Shown piece after piece: positions 18,274-26,077 of a stretch of DNA of 64,000 nucleotides (within the stretch, counting starts at the first letter, position 1; each line of letters begins with the position of its first letter). Below the pieces are notes generated by a model. It was given only the letters and a program-made list of their open reading frames with translations. It did no database searches and was not told the DNA's origin. The stretch is taken from assembly GCA_029559035.1 (NCBI GenBank), contig JAKQCT010000088.1, positions 79,059-143,058 of the forward strand, in the 5' to 3' direction. A program made the position numbers and the translations under genes. Origin of the DNA: Acidobacteriota bacterium. Lineage in GTDB: Bacteria; Acidobacteriota; UBA4820.

Positions 18274-18882
18274 ATGAAAACGGCGCTTATCATCATCGCT
18301 TCGCTGGGAGGGGCTTTCCTTCTGCTGGTTGCCTGGCTGGTCTTCAGGGCGATAACGGGCGGCGGGAAGGTGGCGAAGGAGCTGGCGCGGAAGCTGATGC
18401 CGGTGATCACGGCGCTGAAAGAAGGAAAAGAAGCACCCCACGCCGAAATAGAGATGCTGGCGAAAAGCCCCGACACCAGAAGCGGCCTCTTCCAGATCCT
18501 TAACGAGATGGGGCGGAAGGAACTCTTCCCCCGGGAGTACTCGTCTCTTGAAAGGATAGCTGAATCGCACCTCGTCGTCTGGCTACTCCATCCGAACGAA
18601 CTTCGCAACGTGCCGGACGAGATCGAACTGATGAAGGAGATCGTCAGGGCCGAAGGAACGCCCACGGTCTCGAACCGCTACTTCGTCTTCAGGTTCAGGA
18701 CCAGGGCGCCCCACTGGGCTTCAAGCATCGGTTGGATGGGAGGCGTCGCCGGTCCCTACCCCGAGGGAGAAGTCCCGCTGAGGTCTCCCGAAATGGTCTT
18801 CAGCCGTTTGGAATCCGCCGGCGATCAGACGGCCGAGGAGATCTTCGCGATGGTCGAGAAGGGGTTCCCTGCGAGAGGCTGA
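18274..18882 (+). CDS. Hypothetical protein with one N-terminal membrane helix
   Basis: 202 residues, preceded by a strong AAGGAGGAG ribosome binding site. One membrane helix (ALIIIASLGGAFLLLVAWLVF) is followed by a soluble domain rich in charged helices, with WLLHPNELRNVPDEIELM and FRFRTRAPHWA segments. No family is recognised. It follows the alpha-2-macroglobulin gene by about 60 bases and may share its transcript by read-through. Confidence 0.65.
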   Translation: MKTALIIIASLGGAFLLLVAWLVFRAITGGGKVAKELARKLMPVITALKEGKEAPHAEIEMLAKSPDTRSGLFQILNEMGRKELFPREYSSLERIAESHLVVWLLHPNELRNVPDEIELMKEIVRAEGTPTVSNRYFVFRFRTRAPHWASSIGWMGGVAGPYPEGEVPLRSPEMVFSRLESAGDQTAEEIFAMVEKGFPARG

Positions 18883-18901
18883 TGCCGGAGGCAGGAAAGT
18901 T

Positions 18902-18930
18902 TTGACATCGGAGTGTTTTGGTAATAACAT
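18902..18930 (+). promoter_or_regulatory. Sigma70-like promoter before the STAS-like gene
   Basis: TTGACA (18902-18907), 17-base spacer, TAACAT (18925-18930), 33 bases before the GTG start at 18964. Confidence 0.5.
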
Positions 18931-18963
18931 CGCATTTTTATAACGGTCGATGAAAGAGGAACG

Positions 18964-19344
18964 GTGAATTTGTCTTATAAAGTCAGGTACGAGGAGAGGG
19001 AAGAATATCTTTTCGCCCACATCTCGGGCCCCGAGTCCGTCCACAACGCGATCAATTTTTTCAAGGAGCTGAGGGCGAAGGGCGACGCCGAAGGCTACGG
19101 GGCTTTTCTGGTGGTCGACGAGGTTTCGGGCAAGCTGGACACCAACGATACTTTCCATATCAGCAAGGAGATCGCGAAACTGCACATCGGCAACACGATC
19201 GCCTTCGTCGATCCGAAGGAAGAGACATTCGCCGCCAACGCCTTCGGAGGGACCGTCGTCGCGAACCGCGGAGTGATAACGAGGGTCTTCGACAACGAGA
19301 TCGACGCCGTTGAATGGCTGAAAGAAACCATAAAGAGAGGATGA
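18964..19344 (+). CDS. STAS/SpoIIAA-like protein
   Basis: 126 residues from GTG 18964, with AGAGGA before it. The fold pattern (short strands, KVRYEEREEYLFAHISG, then a long helix, FLVVDEVSGKLDTND, a helix and FVDPKEETFAANAF) is that of small SpoIIAA-like/STAS proteins, which often act as regulatory partners rather than enzymes. A related-looking protein is encoded at 23936-24319. Followed by a flavin reductase gene in the same direction. Confidence 0.6.
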   Translation: MNLSYKVRYEEREEYLFAHISGPESVHNAINFFKELRAKGDAEGYGAFLVVDEVSGKLDTNDTFHISKEIAKLHIGNTIAFVDPKEETFAANAFGGTVVANRGVITRVFDNEIDAVEWLKETIKRG

Positions 19345-19366
19345 CCTGAGGTCAGGGAGAAATTGA

Positions 19367-19927
19367 ATGGAACAGAGAAAAATAGCGGTGATAATCGGAA
19401 GTCTGAGGAAAGGGTCGTTCAACAGGATGATGGCCTCCGCGATGGCGGCGCTCGCTCCGCAAAGCCTAAAGCTGGAGGTCGTCGAGATCGGGGCGCTGAC
19501 GCTCTACAACCAGGACCTCGACGGCGACCCGCCTGCTGAATGGGTGGAATTCAGGAACAATGTTAAAGTGTGCGACGGGGTCCTCTTTTTCACGCCCGAG
19601 TACAACCGTTCGATGAGCGGGCCGATGAAGAACGCGATCGACATCGGATCGCGCCCATACGGCCATAGCGTCTGGGACGGGAAACCTGCGGGAGTCGTCA
19701 GCGTCTCCGCGGGCCCGCTGGGGGGATTCGGCGCGAACCACCATCTCCGCCAGTCGCTCGTTGTCCTCAACGTCCCGGCCATGCCTCAGCCCGAGGCCTA
19801 CTTCGCGAACGCCCAGGCGATCTTCGACAAGGAAGGGAAGCTCGCGGACGAACAGGCTAAAAAAGCCGCCGAGAAATTCCTCATGGCCTTCGAGAGATGG
19901 GTGGAGAAGAACCTGAACAGGGGATGA
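19367..19927 (+). CDS. NADPH-dependent FMN reductase
   Basis: 186 residues, flavodoxin-like fold. The FMN-phosphate loop is seen as IGSLRKGSFNRM near the N-terminus, and the characteristic FFTPEYNRSMSGPMKNAID and VSVSAGPLGGFGA segments are present. Members reduce FMN, quinones, azo dyes or metal ions with NAD(P)H; the exact substrate cannot be read from sequence. The small basic protein gene starts four bases after the stop, suggesting a shared transcript. Confidence 0.9.
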   Translation: MEQRKIAVIIGSLRKGSFNRMMASAMAALAPQSLKLEVVEIGALTLYNQDLDGDPPAEWVEFRNNVKVCDGVLFFTPEYNRSMSGPMKNAIDIGSRPYGHSVWDGKPAGVVSVSAGPLGGFGANHHLRQSLVVLNVPAMPQPEAYFANAQAIFDKEGKLADEQAKKAAEKFLMAFERWVEKNLNRG

Positions 19928-19931
19928 CCCG

Positions 19932-20084
19932 ATGCCGAAGGCGAAGGTCAACAAGAAAAGATCGTGGCTCTACAAGGCCAAGACCAGCAAGGCGAGAAAA
20001 AAGATAAAAAGGGCGGAGCACAAGGCCGACAGGCAGCTCGCCAAGGACGGCGCCGATACCGGGAAGCAGGGTGAAGAGAGATAG
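19932..20084 (+). CDS. Small highly basic protein (50 residues)
   Basis: ATG at 19932 starts four bases after the FMN reductase stop. The product is 50 residues and very rich in Lys and Arg (begins MPKAKVNKKRSWLYKAK, then ARKKIKRAEHKAD). Length and charge resemble ribosome- or nucleic-acid-associated small proteins, but no family is recognised. Spacing suggests translational coupling. It could also be a chance open frame. Confidence 0.5.
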   Translation: MPKAKVNKKRSWLYKAKTSKARKKIKRAEHKADRQLAKDGADTGKQGEER

Positions 20085-20129
20085 GGAAAGGGTGATGGAT
20101 GCAGCGGAACTTTGTTGAAAAGAAATGAA

Positions 20130-20153
20130 ATTCAAGACTAAAGCCCTGACCCC
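20130..20153 (-). repeat. Repeat A, inverted copy
   Basis: Exact reverse complement of the 24-base core of repeat A at 3708-3731, about 16.4 kb away. Confidence 0.85.
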
Positions 20154-20164
20154 TTTTTGCCAGA

Positions 20165-20653
20165 TTAATTGTTTAGCTTGTCGAGTTGACGGATAAGCGG
20201 CGCGTTGCCTTTGAGCTCGCCGTGCGCAAGAGACAGGAACTCTGTGATCTCCATCCTGTTCTTGTCCAGAAAAATTTCTATTCGTTCTTTCAGTTCCCTG
20301 TCGAATTTCCGATCCTCTTCAACGGGGAGGATCATCCCGACGACTACAAACCCCGAAACAACAGCGATCCCCGCGAGAATAAAGCTTAGTGCTTTTCCTG
20401 CACCTACGGCTCCAGCGAGAAAAAAAACAAGAATGGGCGCAAGGATCGCTCCTGCAATGAAAGTGGTTACCAGCCTTGGAGTGGTCACCTGTTCAAGGTT
20501 GCTGTTTGCTGACCGGATCAAGACGACACACGCCTCCCTGGTTTCAGGCGATAGAGGAGCGAGCTCTATGCTGGATGAACAATAGGGGCACATCGATACC
20601 CTCGCGGGCAAAGGGGCGTTGCAATTCGGGCACTTGTTTGATTCTGGGGCCAT
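20165..20653 (-). CDS. Zinc-ribbon membrane protein
   Basis: 162 residues. Two CxxC knuckles (CPNCNAPLP and CPYCSSSIE) make an N-terminal zinc ribbon. Two membrane helices follow (TFIAGAILAPILVFFLAGAV and SFILAGIAVVSGFVVVGMIL), then a charged helical tail. Such zinc_ribbon-plus-helices proteins are common but of unknown function. It lies in a repeat-rich patch between inverted copies of repeat A. Confidence 0.7.
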   Translation of the reverse strand: MAPESNKCPNCNAPLPARVSMCPYCSSSIELAPLSPETREACVVLIRSANSNLEQVTTPRLVTTFIAGAILAPILVFFLAGAVGAGKALSFILAGIAVVSGFVVVGMILPVEEDRKFDRELKERIEIFLDKNRMEITEFLSLAHGELKGNAPLIRQLDKLNN

Positions 20654-20762
20654 GGTCTTTAATTCCCCGAATGCTTCGCCGGCCTAATTTTGTCCGTTCC
20701 CATTTTAGCTCCTCGACATTATTCTATTGCAGGGTGGAGAATAATTCAACATGAAATCAGTG

Positions 20763-20794
20763 ATATCTGGGGACACAATACTTAATTCTTGACA
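20763..20794 (+). repeat. Repeat B, copy 1
   Basis: Pattern ATATCTGGGGACACAATACT followed by TAATTCTTGA. A second copy in the same orientation is at 21253-21285. The two bracket the DsrE gene. Confidence 0.75.
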
Positions 20795-20861
20795 AGGGTT
20801 TCCCGGAAGAACAGAATCAAGGCATGGCAAGATTGTCAGTGAATACCCGGGATGTCATATT

Positions 20862-21182
20862 CTATAGCGTGATCAGCCTATCGCTCTCTTCCATGATCTT
20901 GTAAAGATCGCCCAGGGTGGAGGCAGGCATTAACTCGGTTCCCTCCATTTTTCTATCCTTCAGGCAGTTCTGGCAGGCGAAGATATTTCCTCCCCAGTTC
21001 TTGAAATCTTTGAGCTGTGCGGCTATGGGGTACTTTTCATCGGAGATCACCTCGCCCTCAACGCCCTTGGCGATGAAGAAGATGTTAACCTTGTCACCCT
21101 TCTCCTGGGCGAAGACCGCGATCCTCAGCGCGTTCCAAACTGTCTCCCGGTCGTTCGAATAGACAATTATTCCCAACTTCAT
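20862..21182 (-). CDS. DsrE/DsrF-like family protein
   Basis: 106 residues with the Rossmann-like DsrE pattern: MKLGIIVYSNDRETVWNALR, NIFFIAKGVEGE, and a CxxC in FACQNC, ending in a TLGDLYKIM helix. Relatives handle sulfur transfer (TusD, DsrE) or have unknown roles. A single cysteine pair near the middle would be the reactive site. GGGAGG precedes the ATG. The gene sits alone between two direct copies of repeat B, as the cupin gene does between copies of repeat A. Confidence 0.75.
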   Translation of the reverse strand: MKLGIIVYSNDRETVWNALRIAVFAQEKGDKVNIFFIAKGVEGEVISDEKYPIAAQLKDFKNWGGNIFACQNCLKDRKMEGTELMPASTLGDLYKIMEESDRLITL

Positions 21183-21252
21183 GCGCGCACCTCCCTAAAA
21201 GTCGACGATTCTACCACATGTGCAGATATCTGGGATATCTGGGGACATGGCT

Positions 21253-21285
21253 ATCTGGGGACGTAATACTTAATTCGAATCAAGT
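21253..21285 (+). repeat. Repeat B, copy 2
   Basis: Pattern CTATCTGGGGACGTAATACT followed by TAATTCGAATCAAG, matching 20763-20794. Further fragments (TATCTGGGGACATGG) lie just upstream, near 21225-21252. Confidence 0.75.
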
Positions 21286-21325
21286 TCTCTCTTGTTAACG
21301 GGCACCAATTTCAAAGATAAAGAAT

Positions 21326-21352
21326 AGGGACAAGGGCTTTATTCTTGGATCG
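21326..21352 (+). repeat. Repeat A, degenerate copy
   Basis: GGGACAAGGGCTTTATTCTT followed by GGATCGC aligns with the core of repeat A with several differences. It is in forward orientation, opposite to the copy at 20130. Confidence 0.5.
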
Positions 21353-21443
21353 CTGTGGTAGTAGAATGGATCCATCATGGAAAGGCAGCAGAGGATATAA
21401 ATGCCGGATGAATTTCACGACCCCATAGAGAAAAGCTGATCGC

Positions 21444-23876
21444 ATGGAAGACGGGAAAAAGGCGGGACACGACGACCCGACGCTGGTGAAATTTTCCGAT
21501 GGAAGATCCGCCGGGGATGGGAAAACTCCGCCCTTATCGGGAGACGAACCGACCGCGGCATTATCGTCAAGAGAAACGGAACCGCATGATGGAAGCGCCC
21601 GCGATTTTCCGGTTTCAAATTGGGGCCGCTACAAGTTCTTGAAGTTCCTCGGCGAAGGGGGGATGGGCCGTGTCTATGAAGCCCTCGACCTACAGCTTCA
21701 CAGGAGCGTGGCGCTCAAGTTCATAAGGGGAGCCGATCCGGAGATGTCGAGGAGGTTCCTCTTCGAGGCGAGGGCGCAGGCGAAGATACACCACCCCAAC
21801 ATCTGCGGAGTTTACGAGACGGGCGAGGTCGAGGGGAAGCTGTACATCGCGATGCAGCTCATCAGGGGCGAAACTCTCGGAAAGGCTGCCGCGGAGTTGT
21901 CTCTCGAACAGAATGTCGCGTTGATGGCCGAGGTCGCTCTCGGCGTCCACGAAGCCCACAGGGCCGGGCTCATTCACAGGGACATCAAGCCCGGCAACAT
22001 CATGGTCGAAAAGCGCGAGGACGACCGGCATCCCGTCGTCACGGATTTCGGCCTGGCGCGTGAAGCGGAAACGGCCGGCGCGACCTCCACGGGGATGATC
22101 GTCGGAACTCCGTGGTACATGTCACCCGAACAGGCTAGGGGGGCCGGCGCCTCCATAGACCGCAGAAGCGACGTGTACAGCCTCGGCGCCACCCTCTATT
22201 CGATAATAGCGGGAAGGCCGCCTTTCTTTGAAAGCTCGGGAATAGACGTGCTGGTGAAGGTTCTTCAGGAGGACCCTCTACCTCTCCGGAAAGCGGCGGT
22301 TTCGGTGCCTTCCGACCTCGAGACGGTCGTCATGAAATGTCTCGAAAAAGACCCCGGCAGAAGGTACGATTCCGCCAAGGCGCTGGCCGAAGACCTGAAG
22401 CGCTGGCTCGACGGCGAGCCAGTGCTGGCGAAACCTGCCGGTTTCATCTACGCTTTCGCAAAGAAGGCCAGGAAGCACAAGGCGCTATTCGCGGCGAGCG
22501 GGGCGGCGCTTGTCATGGCGATGACGCTGGGGATCTACGCGGTGGTGCAGAAGGCTCGTTCGACCGCACAGGCCAGGGCCGCCAGCCGCTTCGGGAGGAT
22601 CGTAGAGGAGATCTCCGGGACGCTCAGGTTCGACGCGATGCTGCCCATTCACGACGTGACACCGGCAAGGGATGAAGTGAAAAAGAGGATCACCGGGATC
22701 GCCGGGGAGATAGCTGACACGGGGAAATCCGCCAGGGGACCGGGATTGAACGCCATGGGCAGGGCGTGCCTCGAGCTAAAAGACTACGAAAACGCGAGGA
22801 GATATCTCGAGGAGGCGTGGCGTGAAGGCTACCGCGAACCGGACGTCGCCCTCGCGCTGGGGGAAACTTACGGCGCCATCTACCACAGGTCCCTCCGCGA
22901 GATCGACAGGGGAGGCGGGCAGGCAAGGCAGAAGGAACTGAAAAAAAGACTCGAAGAGGAACTGCTGAAGCCCGCCCTTGAGTATCTCAACATGGCTAAG
23001 GGAAAAGCTCCGGGCAGATCGCCTGAATACGCCGAAGCCCTGATGGCGTTCTACGAGAAAAGGTACGGCGAGGCGGCCGAAAAGACGGATGAAGCGCTCA
23101 GGAGACTTCCGTGGTTCTTCGAAGCGTCGAACCTCAAGGGCGACATCTTCCTCGCTGAGGCTACAGCAGAATGGGAGAAGGGAGGGGACCGCAAAAAGAT
23201 CGGAGAACTCCTTGATTCGGCAAGGAAAGCATACACAGGTTCGGTGGCCGCCGCGCGAAGCAACGCGCCCGGTTACGCCGGATTATGCGACTGCTGGAAC
23301 CTTGCCATCTACATCTCCGACCGCTCCACGGGAGAAGTGGAGAACGCCTACACCCGTGCCGTCAAAGCCTGCGGCGACGCTTTGATCGCGGAACCGGGCA
23401 ACATATCGGCGCTGAACGGGCTTGCGAACGCCCACAAGAGGTGGGCGACAACCCTGACCGAGCGGGGAGAAGACCCGACCGAGGCCCTGCTGAAATGCGC
23501 TGAAGAAGCGGGGAAGGCGGCCAGGCTGGATCCCGGGTTCGCCTACGCGCACCTCAACATCGGCGTCAGCAGGAGGATGCTGGGAGAATACATGATGACG
23601 AAGGGAGAGGACCCGTCGCGGGTCTTTTCGGAAGCGATAAAAAGCCTGGAGGAGGCACGCCGTCTCGACCCGAACCTTCTGCACGCCGTCAACAACATAG
23701 GGATGATCTGGACGTCGAGGGCAAGGTGGGAAGCGGGCCGCGGCATCGATCCCGCGGATTCCATTTCAAGAGCAGGCAGGGAATTCGAGGAAGCGCTTCG
23801 GCTGGATCCGGATTTCCGCCCCGCGGGGGACAACCTGGAAAAGCTCAGGATGATAGGATCGGTTCAGGCTAAATAG
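21444..23876 (+). CDS. Serine/threonine protein kinase with TPR domain
   Basis: 810 residues. The kinase domain spans about residues 65-320: P-loop LGEGGMGRVYEA, catalytic lysine K92 (VALKFIRG), HRDIKPGN with D180, and DFGLA with D201; all key residues are present. A membrane helix follows at about 350-370 (ALFAASGAALVMAMTLGIYAVV). The outer part, about residues 400-800, is built of TPR-like helix pairs (ALGETYGA, AARLDPGFAYAHLNIGVSR, ALRLDPDFRPAGDN). A Hanks-type receptor kinase, probably sensing through the TPR region. The start has only a weak ribosome binding site. Confidence 0.93.
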   Translation: MEDGKKAGHDDPTLVKFSDGRSAGDGKTPPLSGDEPTAALSSRETEPHDGSARDFPVSNWGRYKFLKFLGEGGMGRVYEALDLQLHRSVALKFIRGADPEMSRRFLFEARAQAKIHHPNICGVYETGEVEGKLYIAMQLIRGETLGKAAAELSLEQNVALMAEVALGVHEAHRAGLIHRDIKPGNIMVEKREDDRHPVVTDFGLAREAETAGATSTGMIVGTPWYMSPEQARGAGASIDRRSDVYSLGATLYSIIAGRPPFFESSGIDVLVKVLQEDPLPLRKAAVSVPSDLETVVMKCLEKDPGRRYDSAKALAEDLKRWLDGEPVLAKPAGFIYAFAKKARKHKALFAASGAALVMAMTLGIYAVVQKARSTAQARAASRFGRIVEEISGTLRFDAMLPIHDVTPARDEVKKRITGIAGEIADTGKSARGPGLNAMGRACLELKDYENARRYLEEAWREGYREPDVALALGETYGAIYHRSLREIDRGGGQARQKELKKRLEEELLKPALEYLNMAKGKAPGRSPEYAEALMAFYEKRYGEAAEKTDEALRRLPWFFEASNLKGDIFLAEATAEWEKGGDRKKIGELLDSARKAYTGSVAAARSNAPGYAGLCDCWNLAIYISDRSTGEVENAYTRAVKACGDALIAEPGNISALNGLANAHKRWATTLTERGEDPTEALLKCAEEAGKAARLDPGFAYAHLNIGVSRRMLGEYMMTKGEDPSRVFSEAIKSLEEARRLDPNLLHAVNNIGMIWTSRARWEAGRGIDPADSISRAGREFEEALRLDPDFRPAGDNLEKLRMIGSVQAK

Positions 23877-23935
23877 ATTTCAATCAGGGGGGCAAATTCT
23901 TCGGCGCCGGAGAGATGGTTATCCTGCGGCCCTCG

Positions 23936-24319
23936 TTAATCCTTTTCGCTCATGAGCCAGGTCGTCGCTTCAAAAAGGGTATTGAAGACTTTGGCAGGCA
24001 CGCCGAAATCCGAGGATAGCGCCTGGTATTTCACGGCGTGTTTCGTGAATCTCTTGTCTTTTATGAGGATCGCGAGTTTTCTGGCTATCAGCTTGTCCGG
24101 GAATTCGCTCAGCATCTTGAGGACCTCGGTGAACTCGGTGTCGGTGAGAGATTCCCCCTCGGCGCCGGTGGTGTCGAATAGAGTGACATGCTCCCTTCTG
24201 AGCATGTTGTCCTTTGAAAGCTTCTGCAGGAGGTCGTTGATATCTTCGGACTTCAGCTTCCCTGTAGCCTTGATGTGAAGGAATCCGCCGTTCTCCCGTA
24301 TCGAATATTGAACAGGCAT
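23936..24319 (-). CDS. STAS/SpoIIAA-like protein
   Basis: 127 residues from ATG 24319, which has a good AGGAGGGG site; the open frame further upstream is noncoding. Pattern YSIRENGGFLHIKATGKL, EHVTLFDTTGAEG, RKLAILIKDKRFTKHAV and a final helix fits small SpoIIAA-like proteins. Last gene of a four-gene minus-strand cluster with CheD and a cNMP/FHA protein. Confidence 0.65.
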   Translation of the reverse strand: MPVQYSIRENGGFLHIKATGKLKSEDINDLLQKLSKDNMLRREHVTLFDTTGAEGESLTDTEFTEVLKMLSEFPDKLIARKLAILIKDKRFTKHAVKYQALSSDFGVPAKVFNTLFEATTWLMSEKD

Positions 24320-24363
24320 TACACGCCCCTCCTCTTGTCGGCCCTCCGTCCCTTGATGGCCGG

Positions 24364-24891
24364 CTAGGATATTGTCCCCGGCGGGAGCTCTCTCCATCCG
24401 TCCCGCAGGGTTCGAACTCTAAGGATCCCGGCGGGAAGCTCGAATATGAGCGACCTTCCCGATTCTCCTCCCGTATCCTGCCAGCTGAGGTTTATCGATT
24501 TCGACCGCAGGACAGCGAGGACCCCGTCCACGTTCCTCTGGCCTATCGAAACGGTCTGTTCTTCCGCTGCGGAAAAGATCTTGGCTCCTCCCACGATCCC
24601 CGCGCGGAGCCAGGAAGGCGGGTTCAGCCGGGAATAACCCATGCCTTCGAGGAGGGACGAGAGGGCCTCGTCGGCGTACTTGGCGGGGAGGCCGGAGCTG
24701 TCCTCCTGAAGGGACCTCGGCCCGGGAAGAAGGATGTGGGCGAGCCCGCACGCTTTCTTTCTTTCATCGTGAACGATGAGCGCCACGCAGGAGCCCAGCC
24801 CGTATACCGCCAGGACCCCCGCTTCGCCGAGGATCCCGATCTCGCCGATGCCTACAGATGTTATCAGGCTTCTTTCGCAGTCACTCTTCAA
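24364..24891 (-). CDS. cheD: Chemoreceptor glutamine deamidase CheD
   Basis: 175 residues. CheD hydrolyses glutamine side chains on chemoreceptors. The catalytic Cys35 (YGLGSC) and His52 (GLAHILLP) are 17 residues apart, as in Thermotoga CheD. Further conserved segments: ADEALSSLLEGMGY, AGIVGGAKIF and IGQRNVDGVLAVL. The start is TTG at 24891, overlapping the end of the upstream 87-residue gene by 11 bases. No other chemotaxis genes are seen in the window, so the partner receptors lie elsewhere. Confidence 0.9.
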   Translation of the reverse strand: MKSDCERSLITSVGIGEIGILGEAGVLAVYGLGSCVALIVHDERKKACGLAHILLPGPRSLQEDSSGLPAKYADEALSSLLEGMGYSRLNPPSWLRAGIVGGAKIFSAAEEQTVSIGQRNVDGVLAVLRSKSINLSWQDTGGESGRSLIFELPAGILRVRTLRDGWRELPPGTIS

Positions 24892-25144
24892 GGAATTCCC
24901 TTACCTCCGGTTTGACATACTTCGATTCGAGGTCGAACTTGCCGATCTCTCTCTTTATGACCTCGGCCTTGTCCTCGGCCTCGATGTTCCTCTTGATGAT
25001 GATAACGCTCTTTCCCTTGATGAGGCAGAGCGCGCCGTCGCTCTTGATGCGCTTGGTCTCCCTGTATTCGATCCCGAGGGATCCAAGGAGCAGCTTGAGC
25101 TCTTCCAGGAGCGCCTCCCATTCCTTTTTCTTTCTTACCGGCAT
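24881..25144 (-). CDS. Small hypothetical protein (87 residues)
   Basis: No family recognised. A mixed helix/strand protein: KEWEALLEELKLLLGSLGIEY, then ALCLIKGKSVIIIKRNIEAE, then a charged C-terminal helix. It overlaps the cheD start and follows the cNMP/FHA gene by 37 bases, so it belongs to that operon. The pattern of a hydrophobic strand after a helix suggests a compact folded domain. Confidence 0.65.
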   Translation of the reverse strand: MPVRKKKEWEALLEELKLLLGSLGIEYRETKRIKSDGALCLIKGKSVIIIKRNIEAEDKAEVIKREIGKFDLESKYVKPEVREFLEE

Positions 25145-25181
25145 AGGTCGGATTCTCTTTCGGCGCGGAAAAGGCGGAACA

Positions 25182-26006
25182 TCAGTTCCTGGCCTTCTTG
25201 CCTCCCCCGAAATGGCGGGCTTCGACGAACTTGAGGCGGATCATCCCGAAACCGACGATTACGCCAGATTTGACGGGGACCAGAACGCCCGACTGTATCT
25301 TCTTGTTGTTGACGAATGTGCCGTTGAGGGTGCCGGGTTCCTCCGCCAGGAAGAAGTTGCCGTTCTGGTAGATCAGCTTCGCGTGCCTTCTCGAAACGGA
25401 GCGTTTTACGTCCTCGTCGGTCAGGTCAACGTCCGGGGTGTGCCCCGTGACCGGGTCGCCCCTGCCGATCAGGGTTATCTCCTTGTAAACGGGGAACACC
25501 TGGAGGCTTTCCTCGTCCATGAACTGCGCGAGTACGGGAGGCTTGTCCTCCTCCTCCTTAGCAGGGGCGGCGGGAGGCTGTTCCTTCGCTCCCGAACTTA
25601 CCTCGAGGGGAGCGGTTTTCTGGACGCCTTTTACCATCGAGGCATGCTTTTCCAGAAGGGCGTTCGTCTCCCTCAGGCGGGATGAGAACTTTCTCAGCAT
25701 CCTGACCGCGATCTCGATGTTCTGCCTTATCATCTGGTCGAAGACCGTGGAGTTGATCACGATCAGTTCGGCGTCTTCGAGGACCAGCGCGTTGGCGGTC
25801 CTGGGCAGTGATTCGAGAAGGCTCATCTCTCCGAAGAAATCGCCCTTTTCGAAAACTACGCTGAACCGCTTCTGCCCGTCGATCTCCTTGTATATCTCGA
25901 CTTTTCCCGACTGTATGACGAACATCTCGGAACCGCCGTCGCCTTCTTTGAAGACCAAGTCGCCTTTCTGGTAGGGGACAGCATACTCTTTCAAGGGGTT
26001 CGCCAT
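25182..26006 (-). CDS. cNMP-binding plus FHA domain protein
   Basis: 274 residues. The N-terminal half is a cyclic-nucleotide-binding/Crp-like beta-roll (YQKGDLVFKEGDGGSEMFVI, KGDFFGEMSLLESLPRTANA). A Pro/Lys/Glu linker follows (about 140-165), then an FHA domain (LIGRGDPVTGHTPDVDL, SVSRRHAKLIY, GTLNGTFVNN), which binds phosphothreonine. It would link nucleotide signals and Ser/Thr phosphorylation; the kinase at 21444 is a plausible partner. There is no DNA-binding helix-turn-helix. First gene of the cluster. Confidence 0.9.
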   Translation of the reverse strand: MANPLKEYAVPYQKGDLVFKEGDGGSEMFVIQSGKVEIYKEIDGQKRFSVVFEKGDFFGEMSLLESLPRTANALVLEDAELIVINSTVFDQMIRQNIEIAVRMLRKFSSRLRETNALLEKHASMVKGVQKTAPLEVSSGAKEQPPAAPAKEEEDKPPVLAQFMDEESLQVFPVYKEITLIGRGDPVTGHTPDVDLTDEDVKRSVSRRHAKLIYQNGNFFLAEEPGTLNGTFVNNKKIQSGVLVPVKSGVIVGFGMIRLKFVEARHFGGGKKARN

Positions 26007-26026
26007 GTCATTCCTCCCTAAATACC

Positions 26027-26056
26027 ATTCTAACCCAAAGAGGCGTTTACTTTCAA
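26027..26056 (-). promoter_or_regulatory. Sigma70-like promoter of the cNMP/FHA-CheD cluster
   Basis: On the minus strand TTGAAA, 18-base spacer, TAGAAT, about 20 bases before the ATG at 26006 with its GGGAGGAA site. Confidence 0.5.
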
Positions 26057-26077
26057 AAAAAGGCCCGCTCTCAGCGG
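26055..26077 (-). terminator. Terminator of the transglutaminase-like pair
   Basis: On the minus strand CCGCT/AGCGG form a short stem that overlaps the stop codon, followed by GCC and a run of seven T. Confidence 0.5.

Noticed and set aside
16767..18665. Long open frame on the minus strand (632 codons)
   Set aside because: Lies antisense to the alpha-2-macroglobulin gene; composition of residues is a shadow of GC-rich codons and no domain is seen.
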